Shown here: one piece after another, positions 18,695 through 29,095 of the stretch
Layout: every line of letters starts with the position of its first letter
How positions within the stretch are numbered: position 1 is the stretch's first letter
Assembly: GCF_019431355.1 (NCBI RefSeq)
Contig: NZ_CP080269.1
Span: 2,046,001 to 2,110,000, forward strand
Direction: 5' to 3'
Length of the DNA stretch: 64,000 nt
Origin: Paenibacillus sp. R14(2021)
GTDB taxonomy: Bacteria; Bacillota; Bacilli; Paenibacillales; Paenibacillaceae
Made by a program: the position numbers and the translations under genes
Notes under the pieces: generated by a model
Seen by the model: only the letters and a program-made list of their open reading frames with translations
Database searches by the model: none
Told to the model about the DNA's origin: nothing

Positions 18695-19285
18695 TTATGC
18701 TTCCAACCTAAACAGCTGCTTCGTATAAGCGGCTAAACGTGCATCAATCATAGCAATTTGTGCTTGGTTGCTGCATTGATTACGCAAATCCAGCAGTTGA
18801 TCAACCGCGCCGTGAACGATCGCGATCTCATTCTCGATATCCATAACACGGAATGCAGCTTCGAGCTGACCGATCGTATCCTTGAATTCGAAAATCACTC
18901 TCGCTTCATTGTTCTTGATTTCAACAATTTTGCGAACGTTGCCTTGTACGTAATGATATGTCATCGTGTAATTGGGATAAATACGATTGACGACGGCATC
19001 GCCGCGAAATGCTGCCACGGCCTTGCGCATTGCGTTCGTCAGTTTCGGATGCAGCATTCGGCAGGAAAGCAGGCAAACAAACTGATCTTGCTGACGCTCG
19101 AAAGTTAAGCGGACCTCTTCTCGTCCTGCGTCGTCCTCGAGAACCATCTCGTGATTGCCGTTCTCCAACACCCGCACCTGATGCTTGACATGCTGGTCTT
19201 CGAAGAACCGGACAAATCCCGCCATCTCTTCAGCCGTTAATTGCAGAGAAGCATTGACATACTCTGTGGCTATCCGCTGAGCCAT
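18695..19285 (-). CDS. Conserved-looking protein of unknown function
   Basis: I do not recognise a family for this 196-residue soluble protein. It has no signal peptide, membrane segment or catalytic motif that I can name. Mixed alpha/beta composition is suggested (HQVRVLENGNHEMVLED, IVEIKNNEARVIFEF). The C-terminal third looks helical (LDLRNQCSNQAQIAMIDARLAAYTK). Coding status is supported by GAGGAGA before the ATG, by a TATAAT box upstream (19346-19341), and by its own terminator. It is inserted between engB and speD, a place where B. subtilis has no extra gene. Confidence 0.75.
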   Translation of the reverse strand: MAQRIATEYVNASLQLTAEEMAGFVRFFEDQHVKHQVRVLENGNHEMVLEDDAGREEVRLTFERQQDQFVCLLSCRMLHPKLTNAMRKAVAAFRGDAVVNRIYPNYTMTYHYVQGNVRKIVEIKNNEARVIFEFKDTIGQLEAAFRVMDIENEIAIVHGAVDQLLDLRNQCSNQAQIAMIDARLAAYTKQLFRLEA

Positions 19286-19340
19286 AAAAATCTCCTCAAT
19301 TCTTTAAAGTAACGCGTTTGTAAAACGATTGCTTACGTCT

Positions 19341-19385
19341 ATTATACCGCATCGCGGCTGTTTCTTCCTGCCGTCCAGCCGCGAT
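19341..19385 (-). promoter_or_regulatory. Promoter -10 and overlapping 10-bp inverted repeat upstream of the unknown gene
   Basis: A consensus TATAAT is at 19346-19341 on the minus strand. The matching -35 position lies inside a perfect inverted repeat, ATCGCGGCTG (19351-19360) with CAGCCGCGAT (19376-19385). There is no U run after the repeat, so an operator is as likely as the end of the engB transcript. Confidence 0.45.
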
Positions 19386-19453
19386 ATTCTCGCATATTTC
19401 TGAATAATTAAGGAGATTTTACGATGAGTCCGTGAAATTGTGCGTAATCCTCG

Positions 19454-20083
19454 CTATTCGATTGAAACTTCTGCTGTTTCTTCCGCTTCTTCACTTGTTT
19501 CCTCAATCATGCTGTTAATAACGGCCCATAGCTCATCACGGCCAAGCCCCGTCTCTGATGAGAACAGGACATGATGGTCACCGGTCTGGAAGCCTAAGGT
19601 TTGCTTGACGAGCTTGATCTGCTTATCCCATTGACTGCGCGGCACTTTGTCTGCCTTCGTCGTAACGACGCAAACCGGAATTTCAAAATGCTTCAGCCAA
19701 TCGTACATGAGTACATCGTCCTTGGACGGAGCATGCCGAATATCAATGATGAGCAGCACCATCTTCAGCGGCTCTCTGTCGCTTAGGAAGGTCTCAATCA
19801 TTGTTCCGAACTGCTGGCGCTGTACCTTGGATACCTTCGCGTAGCCATAGCCTGGAAAGTCGACCAGATACACTTGACCGTTAACGCGATAATAATTGAG
19901 CTGCTGTGTTTTGCCGGGCTGCGAGCTCGTTCTAGCAAGTCCTTTGCGCATAATCATACGATTGATGAGCGATGATTTGCCGACATTAGAACGCCCTGCC
20001 AGAGCAAACTCTGGCAAGGCATCGTCAGGATATTGATGGGGCTGTACAGCACTGATAACAAATTCTACATTGGTAATCTTCAC
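19454..20083 (-). CDS. engB: Ribosome biogenesis GTPase EngB/YsxC
   Basis: This 209-residue GTPase is needed for assembly of the large ribosomal subunit. The G1 loop GRSNVGKSS is at residues 30-38. [10 protein letters not shown] is G3, and VVTTKADK is G4. The start is a GTG at 20083, placed 18 nt after the lon stop, with only a weak AGCAGG ahead, so coupling to lon is likely. The lonA-ysxC order is the same as in B. subtilis. The C-terminal 15 residues are rich in Glu and Ala. Confidence 0.94.
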   Translation of the reverse strand: MKITNVEFVISAVQPHQYPDDALPEFALAGRSNVGKSSLINRMIMRKGLARTSSQPGKTQQLNYYRVNGQVYLVDFPGYGYAKVSKVQRQQFGTMIETFLSDREPLKMVLLIIDIRHAPSKDDVLMYDWLKHFEIPVCVVTTKADKVPRSQWDKQIKLVKQTLGFQTGDHHVLFSSETGLGRDELWAVINSMIEETSEEAEETAEVSIE

Positions 20084-20101
20084 GTCTAAGTAACCTGCTT
20101 T

Positions 20102-22465
20102 CTAATGCGTTTCTACCGGTGAATGCACTTGTGCTTGAGTAAGCGCGTGCTGAAGGACCTCGTCCATCGAACTGACCGGAACAAACTCCATCTCGTTCCT
20201 AATGCTGTCCGGAATGTCGCGCAGGTCGCGTTCGTTGTCTTTCGGCAGAAGCACTTTCTTAATGCCGGCACGATGCGCGGCAAGCGATTTCTCTTTCAAG
20301 CCGCCAATTGGCAGCACGCGTCCACGAAGCGTGATTTCGCCCGTCATCGCAACTTCTTTCGATACATACCTGTTCGTTAACGCGGATATAAGCGCCGTCG
20401 CCATCGTTATGCCTGCTGAAGGACCGTCCTTCGGAATCGCTCCCTCGGGAATATGAATGTGGATGTCATTCTTCTCATGGAACTGAGGATCGATACCTAG
20501 CTCGTTTGCACGTGACCGCGTGTAGCTGAACGCAGCCTGTGCAGATTCCTTCATGACATCTCCTAGTTTACCGGTCAGAGTCAGCTTCCCGCTACCCGGC
20601 AGCACCGTTACTTCGATAACCAGCGTATCGCCGCCTACTTCGGTCCATGCAAGTCCGGTTACAGCACCGATCTGATCCTCGACCTCCGCCATGCCATAGC
20701 GGAATTTCGGCGGTCCGAGCCATTCCTTCACTTTGGATGCATCGACTTCAATAGGCTCTGCAGTCTCCGCATTCTCTTCGCTTACAATTGCCCTTGCGGC
20801 TTTTCGACAAATCGCCGCAATTTGCTGCTCTAAATTACGAACACCGGACTCACGCGTGTATTCGCGAACGACCTGCAGCAGGCTGTTTTCACTGATTAAC
20901 ATCCGGCCCTCTTGAATGCCGTGCTCCCGCTTCTGCTTAGGAAGCAGGTACCTTGTAGCAATTTGAAGCTTCTCGAGCTCCGTGTAGCCGGGAATGTACA
21001 GCACTTCCATCCGATCGAGCAGCGGCCGCGGAATATTGTGAATCGCATTGGCCGTCGTAATGAACATGACGTTAGATAAGTCGAACGGCACTTCGATAAA
21101 ATGATCGCTGAACGTGTTGTTCTGCTCCGGATCCAGCACCTCAAGCAGCGCGGAGGCCGGATCGCCGCGAAAGTCCATCGCCATTTTGTCGATCTCATCG
21201 AGCAGGAAGACGGGATTTAATGATCCTGCTGTCTTCATGCCTTGAATAATACGGCCAGGCATTGCGCCTACATACGTACGGCGGTGGCCGCGTATCTCGG
21301 CTTCGTCACGGACGCCGCCAAGCGAGATGCGAACAAACTCCCGGCCCATCGATTTGGCGATGGATCGCGCCATAGACGTCTTACCGACACCCGGAGGTCC
21401 GACGAGACAGAGAATAGGGCCTTTCAGTTTCTTCACGAGCTGTTGAACGGCCAAATATTCAAGTACGCGTTCTTTCGGCTTCTCCAGACCATAATGGTCC
21501 TCGTTCAATATGCTCTCGGCCTTCGATACGTTGAGGTCATCATCGGTCTGCTTGTTCCAAGGAAGGGAAAGTAGCCAATCGATATAATTGCGAATGACGC
21601 CGCCTTCCGCTGACGTGGACGGCATCTTCTCAAGACGGTCAATTTCTTTCTCGACCTTCTCTCTGACCTTATCAGGTATGCCGGATTCAGCCATTTGCGT
21701 GCGGAGTTCTTCCACCTCGCCCGCTCGTCCTTCTTTCTCGCCCAGTTCCTTCTGAATGGCTTTCATTTGCTCGCGCAAATAGTATTCCTTCTGGGTTTTC
21801 TCCATTTGCTTCTTGACGCGCTGGCTGATCTTGCGCTCAAGCTCCAGCACTTCCCGCTCGTTGTTCAAAATATCGAGCAGTCGCTCTAGACGCTCCCTGA
21901 CATCAACCGTCTCCAAGATATCCTGCTTATCCTTGATCTTGAGCGATAGATGGCTCGAAATGACATCCGCCAGCCGGCCCGGCTCGTCGATATCGGATAC
22001 CGCGGCGAGTGTCTCCGGTGTCACCTTTTTCGACAAATTAATATAATGCTCGAACTGGTTCAGCACCGTTCGCATTAGCGCATCGATTTCGGAGTCCGTT
22101 GATTCCGATTCCGGCAGCTCGCGGATCGACACTTCATAATAGTCGTCGTTCGGCAAATAATCGACGATCTCCGCACGGGTTACGCCTTCGACGAGCACGC
22201 GAATCGTTCCGTTCGGAAGTTTGAGCATTTGCCTTACGCGGGCAACCGTGCCGACGCGGTAAATATCCTCCTGCGACGGCTCTTCAATATTCACTTCCGA
22301 CTGCGAGCACAGCAAAATCATATGATCGTCCAGCATGGCGCGGTCTAACGCGCGCACGGATTTCTCTCTGCCTACATCCAAATGCAGCACCATGCTGGGG
22401 TATACAAGAAGCCCCCTAAGCGGTAAAAGGGGCAATCGACGACCTTTCCATTTAGCAGGTCCCAT
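20102..22465 (-). CDS. lon: ATP-dependent protease Lon (LonA)
   Basis: Lon is a cytosolic AAA+ serine protease. The N-terminal substrate domain is followed by a coiled coil. The Walker A motif is [13 protein letters not shown] near residue 360, with FLLDEIDKM as Walker B. The Ser-Lys dyad is in [15 protein letters not shown] (Ser about 681) and [15 protein letters not shown] (Lys about 724). At 787 residues it has normal length. GGAGGTG stands 5 nt before the ATG. It lies between lonB and engB. Confidence 0.96.
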   Translation of the reverse strand: MGPAKWKGRRLPLLPLRGLLVYPSMVLHLDVGREKSVRALDRAMLDDHMILLCSQSEVNIEEPSQEDIYRVGTVARVRQMLKLPNGTIRVLVEGVTRAEIVDYLPNDDYYEVSIRELPESESTDSEIDALMRTVLNQFEHYINLSKKVTPETLAAVSDIDEPGRLADVISSHLSLKIKDKQDILETVDVRERLERLLDILNNEREVLELERKISQRVKKQMEKTQKEYYLREQMKAIQKELGEKEGRAGEVEELRTQMAESGIPDKVREKVEKEIDRLEKMPSTSAEGGVIRNYIDWLLSLPWNKQTDDDLNVSKAESILNEDHYGLEKPKERVLEYLAVQQLVKKLKGPILCLVGPPGVGKTSMARSIAKSMGREFVRISLGGVRDEAEIRGHRRTYVGAMPGRIIQGMKTAGSLNPVFLLDEIDKMAMDFRGDPASALLEVLDPEQNNTFSDHFIEVPFDLSNVMFITTANAIHNIPRPLLDRMEVLYIPGYTELEKLQIATRYLLPKQKREHGIQEGRMLISENSLLQVVREYTRESGVRNLEQQIAAICRKAARAIVSEENAETAEPIEVDASKVKEWLGPPKFRYGMAEVEDQIGAVTGLAWTEVGGDTLVIEVTVLPGSGKLTLTGKLGDVMKESAQAAFSYTRSRANELGIDPQFHEKNDIHIHIPEGAIPKDGPSAGITMATALISALTNRYVSKEVAMTGEITLRGRVLPIGGLKEKSLAAHRAGIKKVLLPKDNERDLRDIPDSIRNEMEFVPVSSMDEVLQHALTQAQVHSPVETH

Positions 22466-22552
22466 TCCAGCACCTCCGTCTTTGAAGTTCCACGCTCACC
22501 ATATCGTGACCGAAAACTTCGGCCTTAAGTCTTAGCGCCTTTCTCCATATTA

Positions 22553-24259
22553 TCACTCAACGGAATCCGCCTGCAAATAAGGCAGCCCCTTGGCGATAAA
22601 AACATCGGCAGCCGGCGCCGGTGCGGCGGCAGGTACCGTAAGGTCGTCGGCTCCGAATACGTGGCGGAACACTTCCTCCACATGATCGACCGGAATCACC
22701 TGAACGCCTTGCAGATCGGCGAATATCGCCTGCCAGTTCTCACGCGGAATAATGACCGTATCGGCCCCTGCCTGGAACGCCGCCTCTACCTTAGCCAGCA
22801 CGCCGCCAACAGGCTTCACGTTGCCGTGGATGCCCATCTCGCCTGTCATCGCCAGCTTGTTGCTAATCGGCTCTGCTTTAATGGCAGAAGCGATGGCGGT
22901 CGCCATCGCGATGCCTGCAGACGGTCCGTCAATCGGCGTGCCGCCGGGAAAGTTAATATGCAAGTCATAATTCTCGGGCTTCATACCCATCCTGCGCAGC
23001 ACGGTGAGCACATTCTCAATCGAGCCCTTAGCCATGCTCTTGCGTCTCAGCGTCCGGCTGCTTCCTCCGCCCAGCTCTTCCTCGTCGACGACGCCTGTAA
23101 TCGTATAAACGCCTTTGCCAGCCCGCGCTCCGATCGCGCTGACCTCGATTTCAAGCAGCGTCCCCATATTCGGCCCATATACCGCAAGTCCGTTTACAAA
23201 TCCGATCTGCGGCGCGGCAGGCACTTTACGGTCAGGACGCGGCGGAATTTGGCTGCTGTTTACAACCCACTCGATATCCGCCGCCGTGAGGGTGTCCCGT
23301 TTCTCAGAAAGCGCCAGGCCTGCTGCCAATTGAATGACGTTGACTGCTTCGCGCCCGTTCGTTGCATAGCGGGTAACGACATCAATGGCTTCCTGCGATG
23401 GAGGAAGGCCGATCTTCTTAAGCGCGTTGACGGCGATCTGCGAGATTTCATCCGGCAGCAGCGGACGGAAATAGATTTCCATGCAGCGTGAACGAAGGGC
23501 TGGTGGAAGTTCCTGCGGCGAACGCGTCGTCGCGCCAACGAGCCGGAAATCCGCTGGCAAGCCGTTCTGAAAAATATCATGGATATACATCGGAATATTG
23601 TTGTCTTCCGAGTTGTAATATGCGCTTTCAAGGTACACCTTGCGGTCTTCCAGCACCTTTAACAATTTATTCATCTGAATGGGATGCAATTCACCAATCT
23701 CATCAATAAACAGCATGCCTCCATGGGCCTTGGTCACGGCACCGGGCTTTGGCTGCGGAATGCCAGCAACCCCCATCGCTCCCGCCCCTTGGTAGATCGG
23801 GTCATGAACAGAGCCGATCAGCGGGTCCGCGATTCCTCTTTCGTCGAAACGGGCGGTCGTTGCATCGATTTCAGTGAACTTGGCATCCATCAGGAAAGGC
23901 GATGACGGATTCTTCTTCGCCTCCTCCAGCACGACGCGGGCAGCAGCGGTTTTCCCAACGCCGGGAGGACCGTAAATGATTACATGCTGCGGGTTTGCGC
24001 TGCAGAGCGCCGCCTTGAGCGCCCGCAGGCCATCACGCTGGCCGACGATATCATTGATCGTCTGTGGACGCGTCTTCTCGGACAGCGGCTTCGTCAGGGA
24101 AACGGAGCGCAGTTTGCGCAGCTTATCCATTTCCTTGCGGGACTCTCTGTCTACGGCCGTCCGGTTTGTCTTCTGATTGCGCAGCAAATTCCAGAAGTAC
24201 AGCCCGATCACAATCGCGAAGAACACTTGAATAAACATCAGAATCACACTCAAACTCAT
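22553..24259 (-). CDS. lonB: Membrane-anchored, sporulation-type Lon protease LonB
   Basis: LonB is a Lon-family protease with an N-terminal membrane segment (MFIQVFFAIVIGLYFW, residues about 8-23) and no Lon substrate domain. The Walker A motif is [15 protein letters not shown]. The Ser of the dyad is in PIDGPSAGIAMATA (about 446), and the Lys is in PVGGVLAKVEAAF (about 488). In Bacillus it is made in the forespore under SigF; I see no diagnostic promoter here. I start at ATG 24259 (AGAGGAG 8 nt upstream), giving 568 residues. Confidence 0.93.
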   Translation of the reverse strand: MSLSVILMFIQVFFAIVIGLYFWNLLRNQKTNRTAVDRESRKEMDKLRKLRSVSLTKPLSEKTRPQTINDIVGQRDGLRALKAALCSANPQHVIIYGPPGVGKTAAARVVLEEAKKNPSSPFLMDAKFTEIDATTARFDERGIADPLIGSVHDPIYQGAGAMGVAGIPQPKPGAVTKAHGGMLFIDEIGELHPIQMNKLLKVLEDRKVYLESAYYNSEDNNIPMYIHDIFQNGLPADFRLVGATTRSPQELPPALRSRCMEIYFRPLLPDEISQIAVNALKKIGLPPSQEAIDVVTRYATNGREAVNVIQLAAGLALSEKRDTLTAADIEWVVNSSQIPPRPDRKVPAAPQIGFVNGLAVYGPNMGTLLEIEVSAIGARAGKGVYTITGVVDEEELGGGSSRTLRRKSMAKGSIENVLTVLRRMGMKPENYDLHINFPGGTPIDGPSAGIAMATAIASAIKAEPISNKLAMTGEMGIHGNVKPVGGVLAKVEAAFQAGADTVIIPRENWQAIFADLQGVQVIPVDHVEEVFRHVFGADDLTVPAAAPAPAADVFIAKGLPYLQADSVE

Positions 24260-24314
24260 TGCAATTACTCCTCTCATTACAGAATCCGACGGCTTATACC
24301 GTACATTCTGCACA

Positions 24315-24368
24315 TAAAAAATCCGGCTTTACGGGGCGTATACTGTTCAGTATTGCCCCTGGCCGGAT
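24315..24368 (-). terminator. Terminator after ispG
   Basis: ATCCGGC (24321-24327) pairs with GCCGGAT (24362-24368), with GGGGC/GCCCC pairing inside. On the minus strand it is followed by TTTTTT. Confidence 0.9.
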
Positions 24369-24401
24369 GGAATAATCGCTCTATTCAGCTAAAGTTTGTT
24401 C

Positions 24402-25523
24402 CTATGCCGATACGTGCGCACCGGGCTGATGCTTGCGCCCCGGAATTTCGCCCGTTGCCTCGAATACACGTACGATCTCGTCTATTTCTTTCTTCAACTC
24501 AGAAAGCAGCTCGGCTTCAGGCACTTTACGGATCATTTCTCCATAGCGGAACAGCATGCCTTCGCCTCGAGCTCCCGCAATTCCGATATCCGCTTCACGC
24601 GCTTCGCCGGGACCGTTCACGGCGCACCCAAGCACGGAAACTTTAATCGGCACCTTAATCTTGCTGATATATTCCTCGACTTCGTTGGCAATTGAGAAGA
24701 GGTCGATGTCTAGACGACCGCAGGTCGGGCAGGACACGAGCGTTGCCGCGTTGGTAATGAGACCAAACGTCTTGAGCAGCTCGCGCGCAACCTTCACTTC
24801 CTCGACCGGATCGGCGCTTAAGCTGATACGCACTGTATTGCCTATACCCATCGCAAGCAGCGCGCCAATACCTGCCGAGCTCTTAATCGTTCCGGTATGA
24901 AGCGTTCCAGCCTCTGTGATGCCCAGGTGAAGCGGATATCGAATCACTTCTGCTGCCATACGATAGGCTTCGATCGCCATCGGAACGTCGGATGCCTTAA
25001 GCGAAACGATAATGTCATGGAAATTAAGCTCTTCAAGAATTCCGATATGGAACAGAGCGCTCTCTACCATCGCTTCCGGCGTCGGATAACCGTACTTCTC
25101 GAGCAGATGATTTTCCAGCGAGCCAGCATTGACGCCAATTCGGATCGGAATGTTATGCTCCTTGCACGCTTTGACGACAGCTTCGACTTTCTCTCTGCGG
25201 CCGATATTACCGGGATTAATCCGGACTTTATCGACGCCATTCTCAATAGCCGCCAGGGCTAGCCGATAGTCAAAATGAATATCCGCAACGAGCGGAATAT
25301 GAATCCGTTTCTTGATCTCTTTAATGGCTTCGGCGGCTTCTTTGTTGTTGACCGTAACACGGACAATCTGGCAGCCTGCTTCTTCCAATCTTAGAATTTC
25401 TGCGACCGTCGCTTCAACGTCTGCCGTCTTGGTGGTGCACATGCTCTGTATGATGACTTCATTATTGCCGCCGATCGTGAGCGGACCTACCTTGACCGGA
25501 ACCGTATCCTTGCGCAAATACAT
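24402..25523 (-). CDS. ispG: 4-hydroxy-3-methylbut-2-enyl diphosphate synthase (flavodoxin)
   Basis: IspG (GcpE) is a [4Fe-4S] enzyme of the MEP isoprenoid pathway. Cysteines of the cluster are in VSCPTCGR (about 263-266) and in [11 protein letters not shown] (about 298). The TIM-barrel part includes [14 protein letters not shown] and [10 protein letters not shown] start at ATG 25523 with GGGAGAGG 7 nt ahead, giving 373 residues; a longer frame would run through a hairpin. It is inserted between clpX and lonB, a different place from B. subtilis. Confidence 0.95.
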   Translation of the reverse strand: MYLRKDTVPVKVGPLTIGGNNEVIIQSMCTTKTADVEATVAEILRLEEAGCQIVRVTVNNKEAAEAIKEIKKRIHIPLVADIHFDYRLALAAIENGVDKVRINPGNIGRREKVEAVVKACKEHNIPIRIGVNAGSLENHLLEKYGYPTPEAMVESALFHIGILEELNFHDIIVSLKASDVPMAIEAYRMAAEVIRYPLHLGITEAGTLHTGTIKSSAGIGALLAMGIGNTVRISLSADPVEEVKVARELLKTFGLITNAATLVSCPTCGRLDIDLFSIANEVEEYISKIKVPIKVSVLGCAVNGPGEAREADIGIAGARGEGMLFRYGEMIRKVPEAELLSELKKEIDEIVRVFEATGEIPGRKHQPGAHVSA

Positions 25524-25552
25524 CAGGTAACCTCTCCCATGAACGTCAAAGT

Positions 25553-25598
25553 CCACCCCTGCATACCGCGTCAAACTGATCGCGGCAGACAGAGGTGG
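25553..25598 (-). other. Long imperfect hairpin between clpX and ispG
   Basis: Two 18-nt arms (25553-25570 and 25581-25598) flank a 10-nt loop. Read as minus-strand RNA, 17 of 18 positions can pair if G-U is allowed. There is no U run, so it is not a typical terminator. A processing or stability element is possible. Confidence 0.5.
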
Positions 25599-25624
25599 AA
25601 GCATTTGAGGTCTTATTTAGTGGA

Positions 25625-26881
25625 TCAGGCGCTTTCTTCCTTCTTCTTGCCTTTCTTGGAAACAAGCTCAGGCATGATCCGGTCTTGAACGACCTTCTCC
25701 GTAATGAGGCAGTTGCTGACGTCGTCGCGGGAAGGAACCTCGTACATCACGTCGAGCATCAGACCCTCGATTATTGCACGCAGACCACGTGCGCCCGTGT
25801 TCCGCTTGATCGCTTCTTTGGCAATCGCATCAAGCGCTCCAGCTTCGAATTCAAGCTTCACATTGTCCATCTCAAGCAGCTTCTGGTACTGCTTCACGAG
25901 CGCATTCTTCGGCTCGGAGAGGATACGGACAAGCGCGCTCTCATCAAGCGGCTCAAGCGTCGAGATGACCGGCAAACGGCCTACGAACTCAGGGATAAGC
26001 CCGAATTTCAGCAGATCTTCCGGAAGCACCATCGACAGGTATTCGCCTGCTTTAAGGTCTTTCTGGCTGTCGCCGGCCGTATTAAAGCCGATGACTTTCT
26101 TGCCGATCCGGCGCTTGATCAGCTGCTCCAGGCCATCGAATGCGCCTCCGCAGATGAACAAGATATTCGTCGTATCGATTTGGATGAATTCTTGGTGCGG
26201 ATGCTTGCGGCCGCCTTGCGGAGGAACGGATGCAACCGTACCTTCAAGAATTTTGAGCAATGCCTGCTGCACGCCTTCGCCGGATACGTCGCGAGTAATG
26301 GACGGATTCTCGGATTTGCGCGCTACTTTATCGATCTCATCAATGTAGATAATGCCGCGCTCGGCTTTCTCTACATCGTAATCTGCCGCTTGGATAAGCT
26401 TCAGCAAAATATTCTCAACATCTTCACCCACATAACCGGCTTCCGTCAGCGATGTAGCATCCGCAATCGCGAATGGCACGTTCAGGATTTTGGCCATCGT
26501 TTGCGCCAGCAGGGTTTTACCCGAACCCGTAGGACCTACGAGCAGAATATTACTCTTCTGGAGCTCGACATCTTCAAGCTTGTTCTGCGAATTGACGCGT
26601 TTGTAGTGGTTATATACCGCTACGGACAACGATTTCTTCGCTTGCTCTTGGCCGATTACGTATTGATCAAGGATGTTACGGATATCGCGCGGTTTCGGAA
26701 TGTCTTTCAGATCCAGCTCTTCTTCATGGCCGAGCTCTTCCTCAACGATTTCCGTGCAAAGCTCGATACATTCATCACATATATAAACGCCCGGTCCGGC
26801 AACAAGCTTGCGTACCTGATCTTGCGACTTGCCGCAGAATGAACATTTCAGCTGGCCTTTTTCGTCGTTGAATTTAAACAT
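25625..26881 (-). CDS. clpX: ATP-dependent Clp protease ATP-binding subunit ClpX
   Basis: ClpX is the AAA+ unfoldase that feeds proteins into ClpP. The N-terminal zinc domain has Cys13, Cys16, Cys35 and Cys38 ([16 protein letters not shown]). Walker A is [13 protein letters not shown] at about residue 117, and [11 protein letters not shown] is Walker [14 protein letters not shown] carries the IGF loop that docks on ClpP. It is 418 residues. AAGGGGTG precedes the ATG. clpP lies directly upstream, 43 nt away. Confidence 0.97.
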   Translation of the reverse strand: MFKFNDEKGQLKCSFCGKSQDQVRKLVAGPGVYICDECIELCTEIVEEELGHEEELDLKDIPKPRDIRNILDQYVIGQEQAKKSLSVAVYNHYKRVNSQNKLEDVELQKSNILLVGPTGSGKTLLAQTMAKILNVPFAIADATSLTEAGYVGEDVENILLKLIQAADYDVEKAERGIIYIDEIDKVARKSENPSITRDVSGEGVQQALLKILEGTVASVPPQGGRKHPHQEFIQIDTTNILFICGGAFDGLEQLIKRRIGKKVIGFNTAGDSQKDLKAGEYLSMVLPEDLLKFGLIPEFVGRLPVISTLEPLDESALVRILSEPKNALVKQYQKLLEMDNVKLEFEAGALDAIAKEAIKRNTGARGLRAIIEGLMLDVMYEVPSRDDVSNCLITEKVVQDRIMPELVSKKGKKKEESA

Positions 26882-26924
26882 GAGTTTTCACCCCTTCTTG
26901 TTGGTTCGGCTGACTATATAGGAC

Positions 26925-27506
26925 CTACAGGGATGTTACAACTTTATCGATCAAGCCGTAGCTTAGTGCTTCTTCGGCGCTCATAAAGTTGTCGCGGTCC
27001 GTATCGCGGTCGATTCGCTCATAAGGCTGGCCCGTACGGTCAGACAAAATTTGGTTCAGCTTCTTCTTCGTCTTCAAAATCCAGTCCGCATGAATGGCAA
27101 TATCGGAAGCCTGACCGCGCACACCTCCAAGCGGCTGATGGATCATAACCTCGCTGTTCGGCAGCGCGAAGCGTTTGCCCTTGGCGCCCGCCGTTAGAAG
27201 CAGCGAACCCATGCTGGCAGCCAGACCGACACAGATCGTCGATACATCCGGCTTAATGAACTGCATCGTATCGAAAATACCCATTCCTGCAGTTACAGAA
27301 CCGCCCGGTGAGTTAATGTACAGATGAATGTCCTTCTCCGGATCATCCGCCGCCAGAAACAGCAGCTGCGCAATGACGGCATTGGCAACATCGTCGTCGA
27401 TCGCACTTCCTAGAAAGATAATCCGATCCTTCAATAAACGGGAGTAAATATCGTAAGAACGCTCTCCCCGATTCGTTTGCTCAACGACCATTGGTACCAG
27501 ATTCAT
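26925..27506 (-). CDS. clpP: ATP-dependent Clp protease proteolytic subunit ClpP
   Basis: ClpP is the tetradecameric serine protease of the Clp system. The catalytic triad is readable as Ser98 (GLAASMGS), His123 (VMIHQPLGG) and Asp172 (DTDRDNFM). The 193-residue length is standard. It is next to clpX, as in many bacteria but not in B. subtilis. A TATAAT box on the minus strand at 27598-27593 is a likely -10, but the -35 is poor. I find no CtsR-type tandem heptamer in 27507-27660. Confidence 0.97.
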   Translation of the reverse strand: MNLVPMVVEQTNRGERSYDIYSRLLKDRIIFLGSAIDDDVANAVIAQLLFLAADDPEKDIHLYINSPGGSVTAGMGIFDTMQFIKPDVSTICVGLAASMGSLLLTAGAKGKRFALPNSEVMIHQPLGGVRGQASDIAIHADWILKTKKKLNQILSDRTGQPYERIDRDTDRDNFMSAEEALSYGLIDKVVTSL

Positions 27507-27659
27507 GCGACCAACCTTCTTTCGTTATCGACTTGTAAATCAATACTTATTCTAACATGTTCCGAATGCAATGTCATTTTTCTGAATACTACATTATACG
27601 ATACGGGCAAATACATATGTACGTGACTGTCGCCGCACCGGTTCAACAACCGATGAGGA

Positions 27660-27689
27660 TAAAATAAGGCACGTGGGTACGTGCCTTAT
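27660..27689 (-). terminator. Terminator after tig
   Basis: An 11-bp stem, ATAAGGCACGT (27664-27674) with ACGTGCCTTAT (27679-27689), is followed by TTTTAT on the minus strand. Confidence 0.85.
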
Positions 27690-27702
27690 CGGGTAAATGA
27701 TT

Positions 27703-29004
27703 TTATGCAACTACAGGTGCAGGCTTGCTGTTCTCGAGCAAGAATTTAATCGTCTTGCGAAGAACAAGATCTTCCTTGATATTGTCAAGATTACCGTTGC
27801 TTTCGAAAATCGTACGAAGCTCTTCAGCAGGACGGTTGTATTGTTTGGACAGGTTCTCAAGCTCTTCATTCAGATCCTCATCGCCGACAACAATGCCTTC
27901 GTTCTTCGCGATTTGCTCCAGAACCAGGTTGTTGCGAACGCGCTTCTCAGCGTCGCCGCGCATTTGACCGCGAAGCGCTGCTTCGTCTTGACCGGAGAAT
28001 TGGAAGTACAGCTCAAGGTTCATGCCTTGCGCACGCAGACGGTTCTCGAAATCGCGCAGCATGAAGGTTGTTTCGGATTCAATCATCGCTTCCGGAATGT
28101 CAACGACCGCAACTTCAGACGCTTTATCTACGATAGCCGCTTCACGAGCGGATTCGCCTTCTTTTGTTTTGCGCTCCGTCAGTTTAGCCTTCAGATCTTG
28201 CTTGTATTCCTCAAGCGTATCAAACTCGCTGACGTCTTTTGCGAACTCGTCGTCAAGCGCCGGCAGGTTTTTACGTTTGATTTCGTGCAGCTTCACTTTG
28301 AATACAGCAGCTTTGCCGGCCAGGTTCTCCGCGTGGTAGCTCTCAGGGAACGTTACTTCAACGTCCTTGAAATCGCCGATTTGCATGCCGACTACTTGCT
28401 CTTCGAAGCCTGGGATAAACGAACCGGAGCCGAGCTCCAAGGAGTGGCGCTCGCCTTTGCCGCCTTCGAATGGCACGCCGTCAACGGAACCATCAAAGTC
28501 AATAACGGTAACGTCGCCGTTCTCAGCTGCGCCTTCTTCGATCACAGTGAGTTCAGCGTGACGTTGTTGAAGACGGTTAAGCTCTGCATCTACTTCTTCA
28601 TCCGTTACTGCGGATTCAACTGCAGGAACTTCAAGGCCTTTGTACTCGCCAAGCTCAACTTCAGGCTTAACGATGACTTTCGCCGTGTACTTGAACGTTT
28701 GGCCTTTTGCGAATTGCTCAACGTCGATTTCAGGACGATCTACAGCGAATACGCCGGTTTCCTTCAGCGCTTCTGCGTAGGAATCAGGAAGCAGGATGTC
28801 GATTGCGTCTTGGTACAGGCTTTCAACGCCAAAGCGCGATTCAAAAATACCCCGCGGTACTTTGCCTTTACGGAAACCAGGCACGTTTACTTTCTGAACG
28901 ACCTTCTTAAATGCTTTGTCGATCGCTTCATTAACTTGTCCAGCCTCAACCTCAACGGTGATGGAGACAAGATTCTTGTCTATTTTTTCCCAAGTTGCTG
29001 TCAT
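27703..29004 (-). CDS. tig: Trigger factor, ribosome-bound chaperone
   Basis: Trigger factor binds nascent chains at the ribosome exit and has prolyl isomerase activity. The ribosome-binding signature is in PGFRKGKVPRGIFESRFG (residues about 40-57). The FKBP domain includes GDVTVIDFDGSVDGVPFEGG and GSFIPGFEEQVVGMQIGD. The helical C-terminal arms follow. The 433-residue length is typical. GGAGGGG is 10 nt before the ATG. Its terminator separates it from clpP. Confidence 0.96.
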   Translation of the reverse strand: MTATWEKIDKNLVSITVEVEAGQVNEAIDKAFKKVVQKVNVPGFRKGKVPRGIFESRFGVESLYQDAIDILLPDSYAEALKETGVFAVDRPEIDVEQFAKGQTFKYTAKVIVKPEVELGEYKGLEVPAVESAVTDEEVDAELNRLQQRHAELTVIEEGAAENGDVTVIDFDGSVDGVPFEGGKGERHSLELGSGSFIPGFEEQVVGMQIGDFKDVEVTFPESYHAENLAGKAAVFKVKLHEIKRKNLPALDDEFAKDVSEFDTLEEYKQDLKAKLTERKTKEGESAREAAIVDKASEVAVVDIPEAMIESETTFMLRDFENRLRAQGMNLELYFQFSGQDEAALRGQMRGDAEKRVRNNLVLEQIAKNEGIVVGDEDLNEELENLSKQYNRPAEELRTIFESNGNLDNIKEDLVLRKTIKFLLENSKPAPVVA

Positions 29005-29095
29005 GTTATGCTTTCCCCTCCAAATTAAATAACGCTTCTGCGTCAGATCTTACCCGTAATAAACCATTCTATTATACTCTACAATCAAATGAATA

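Noticed and set aside
25595..26842. Long plus-strand open frame opposite clpX.
   Set aside because: Antisense shadow of a highly conserved gene; no ribosome site or recognisable product.
27697..29028. Long plus-strand open frame (over 440 codons) opposite tig.
   Set aside because: It is a mirror of tig codon bias; the encoded protein has no family signature, while tig is unmistakable.
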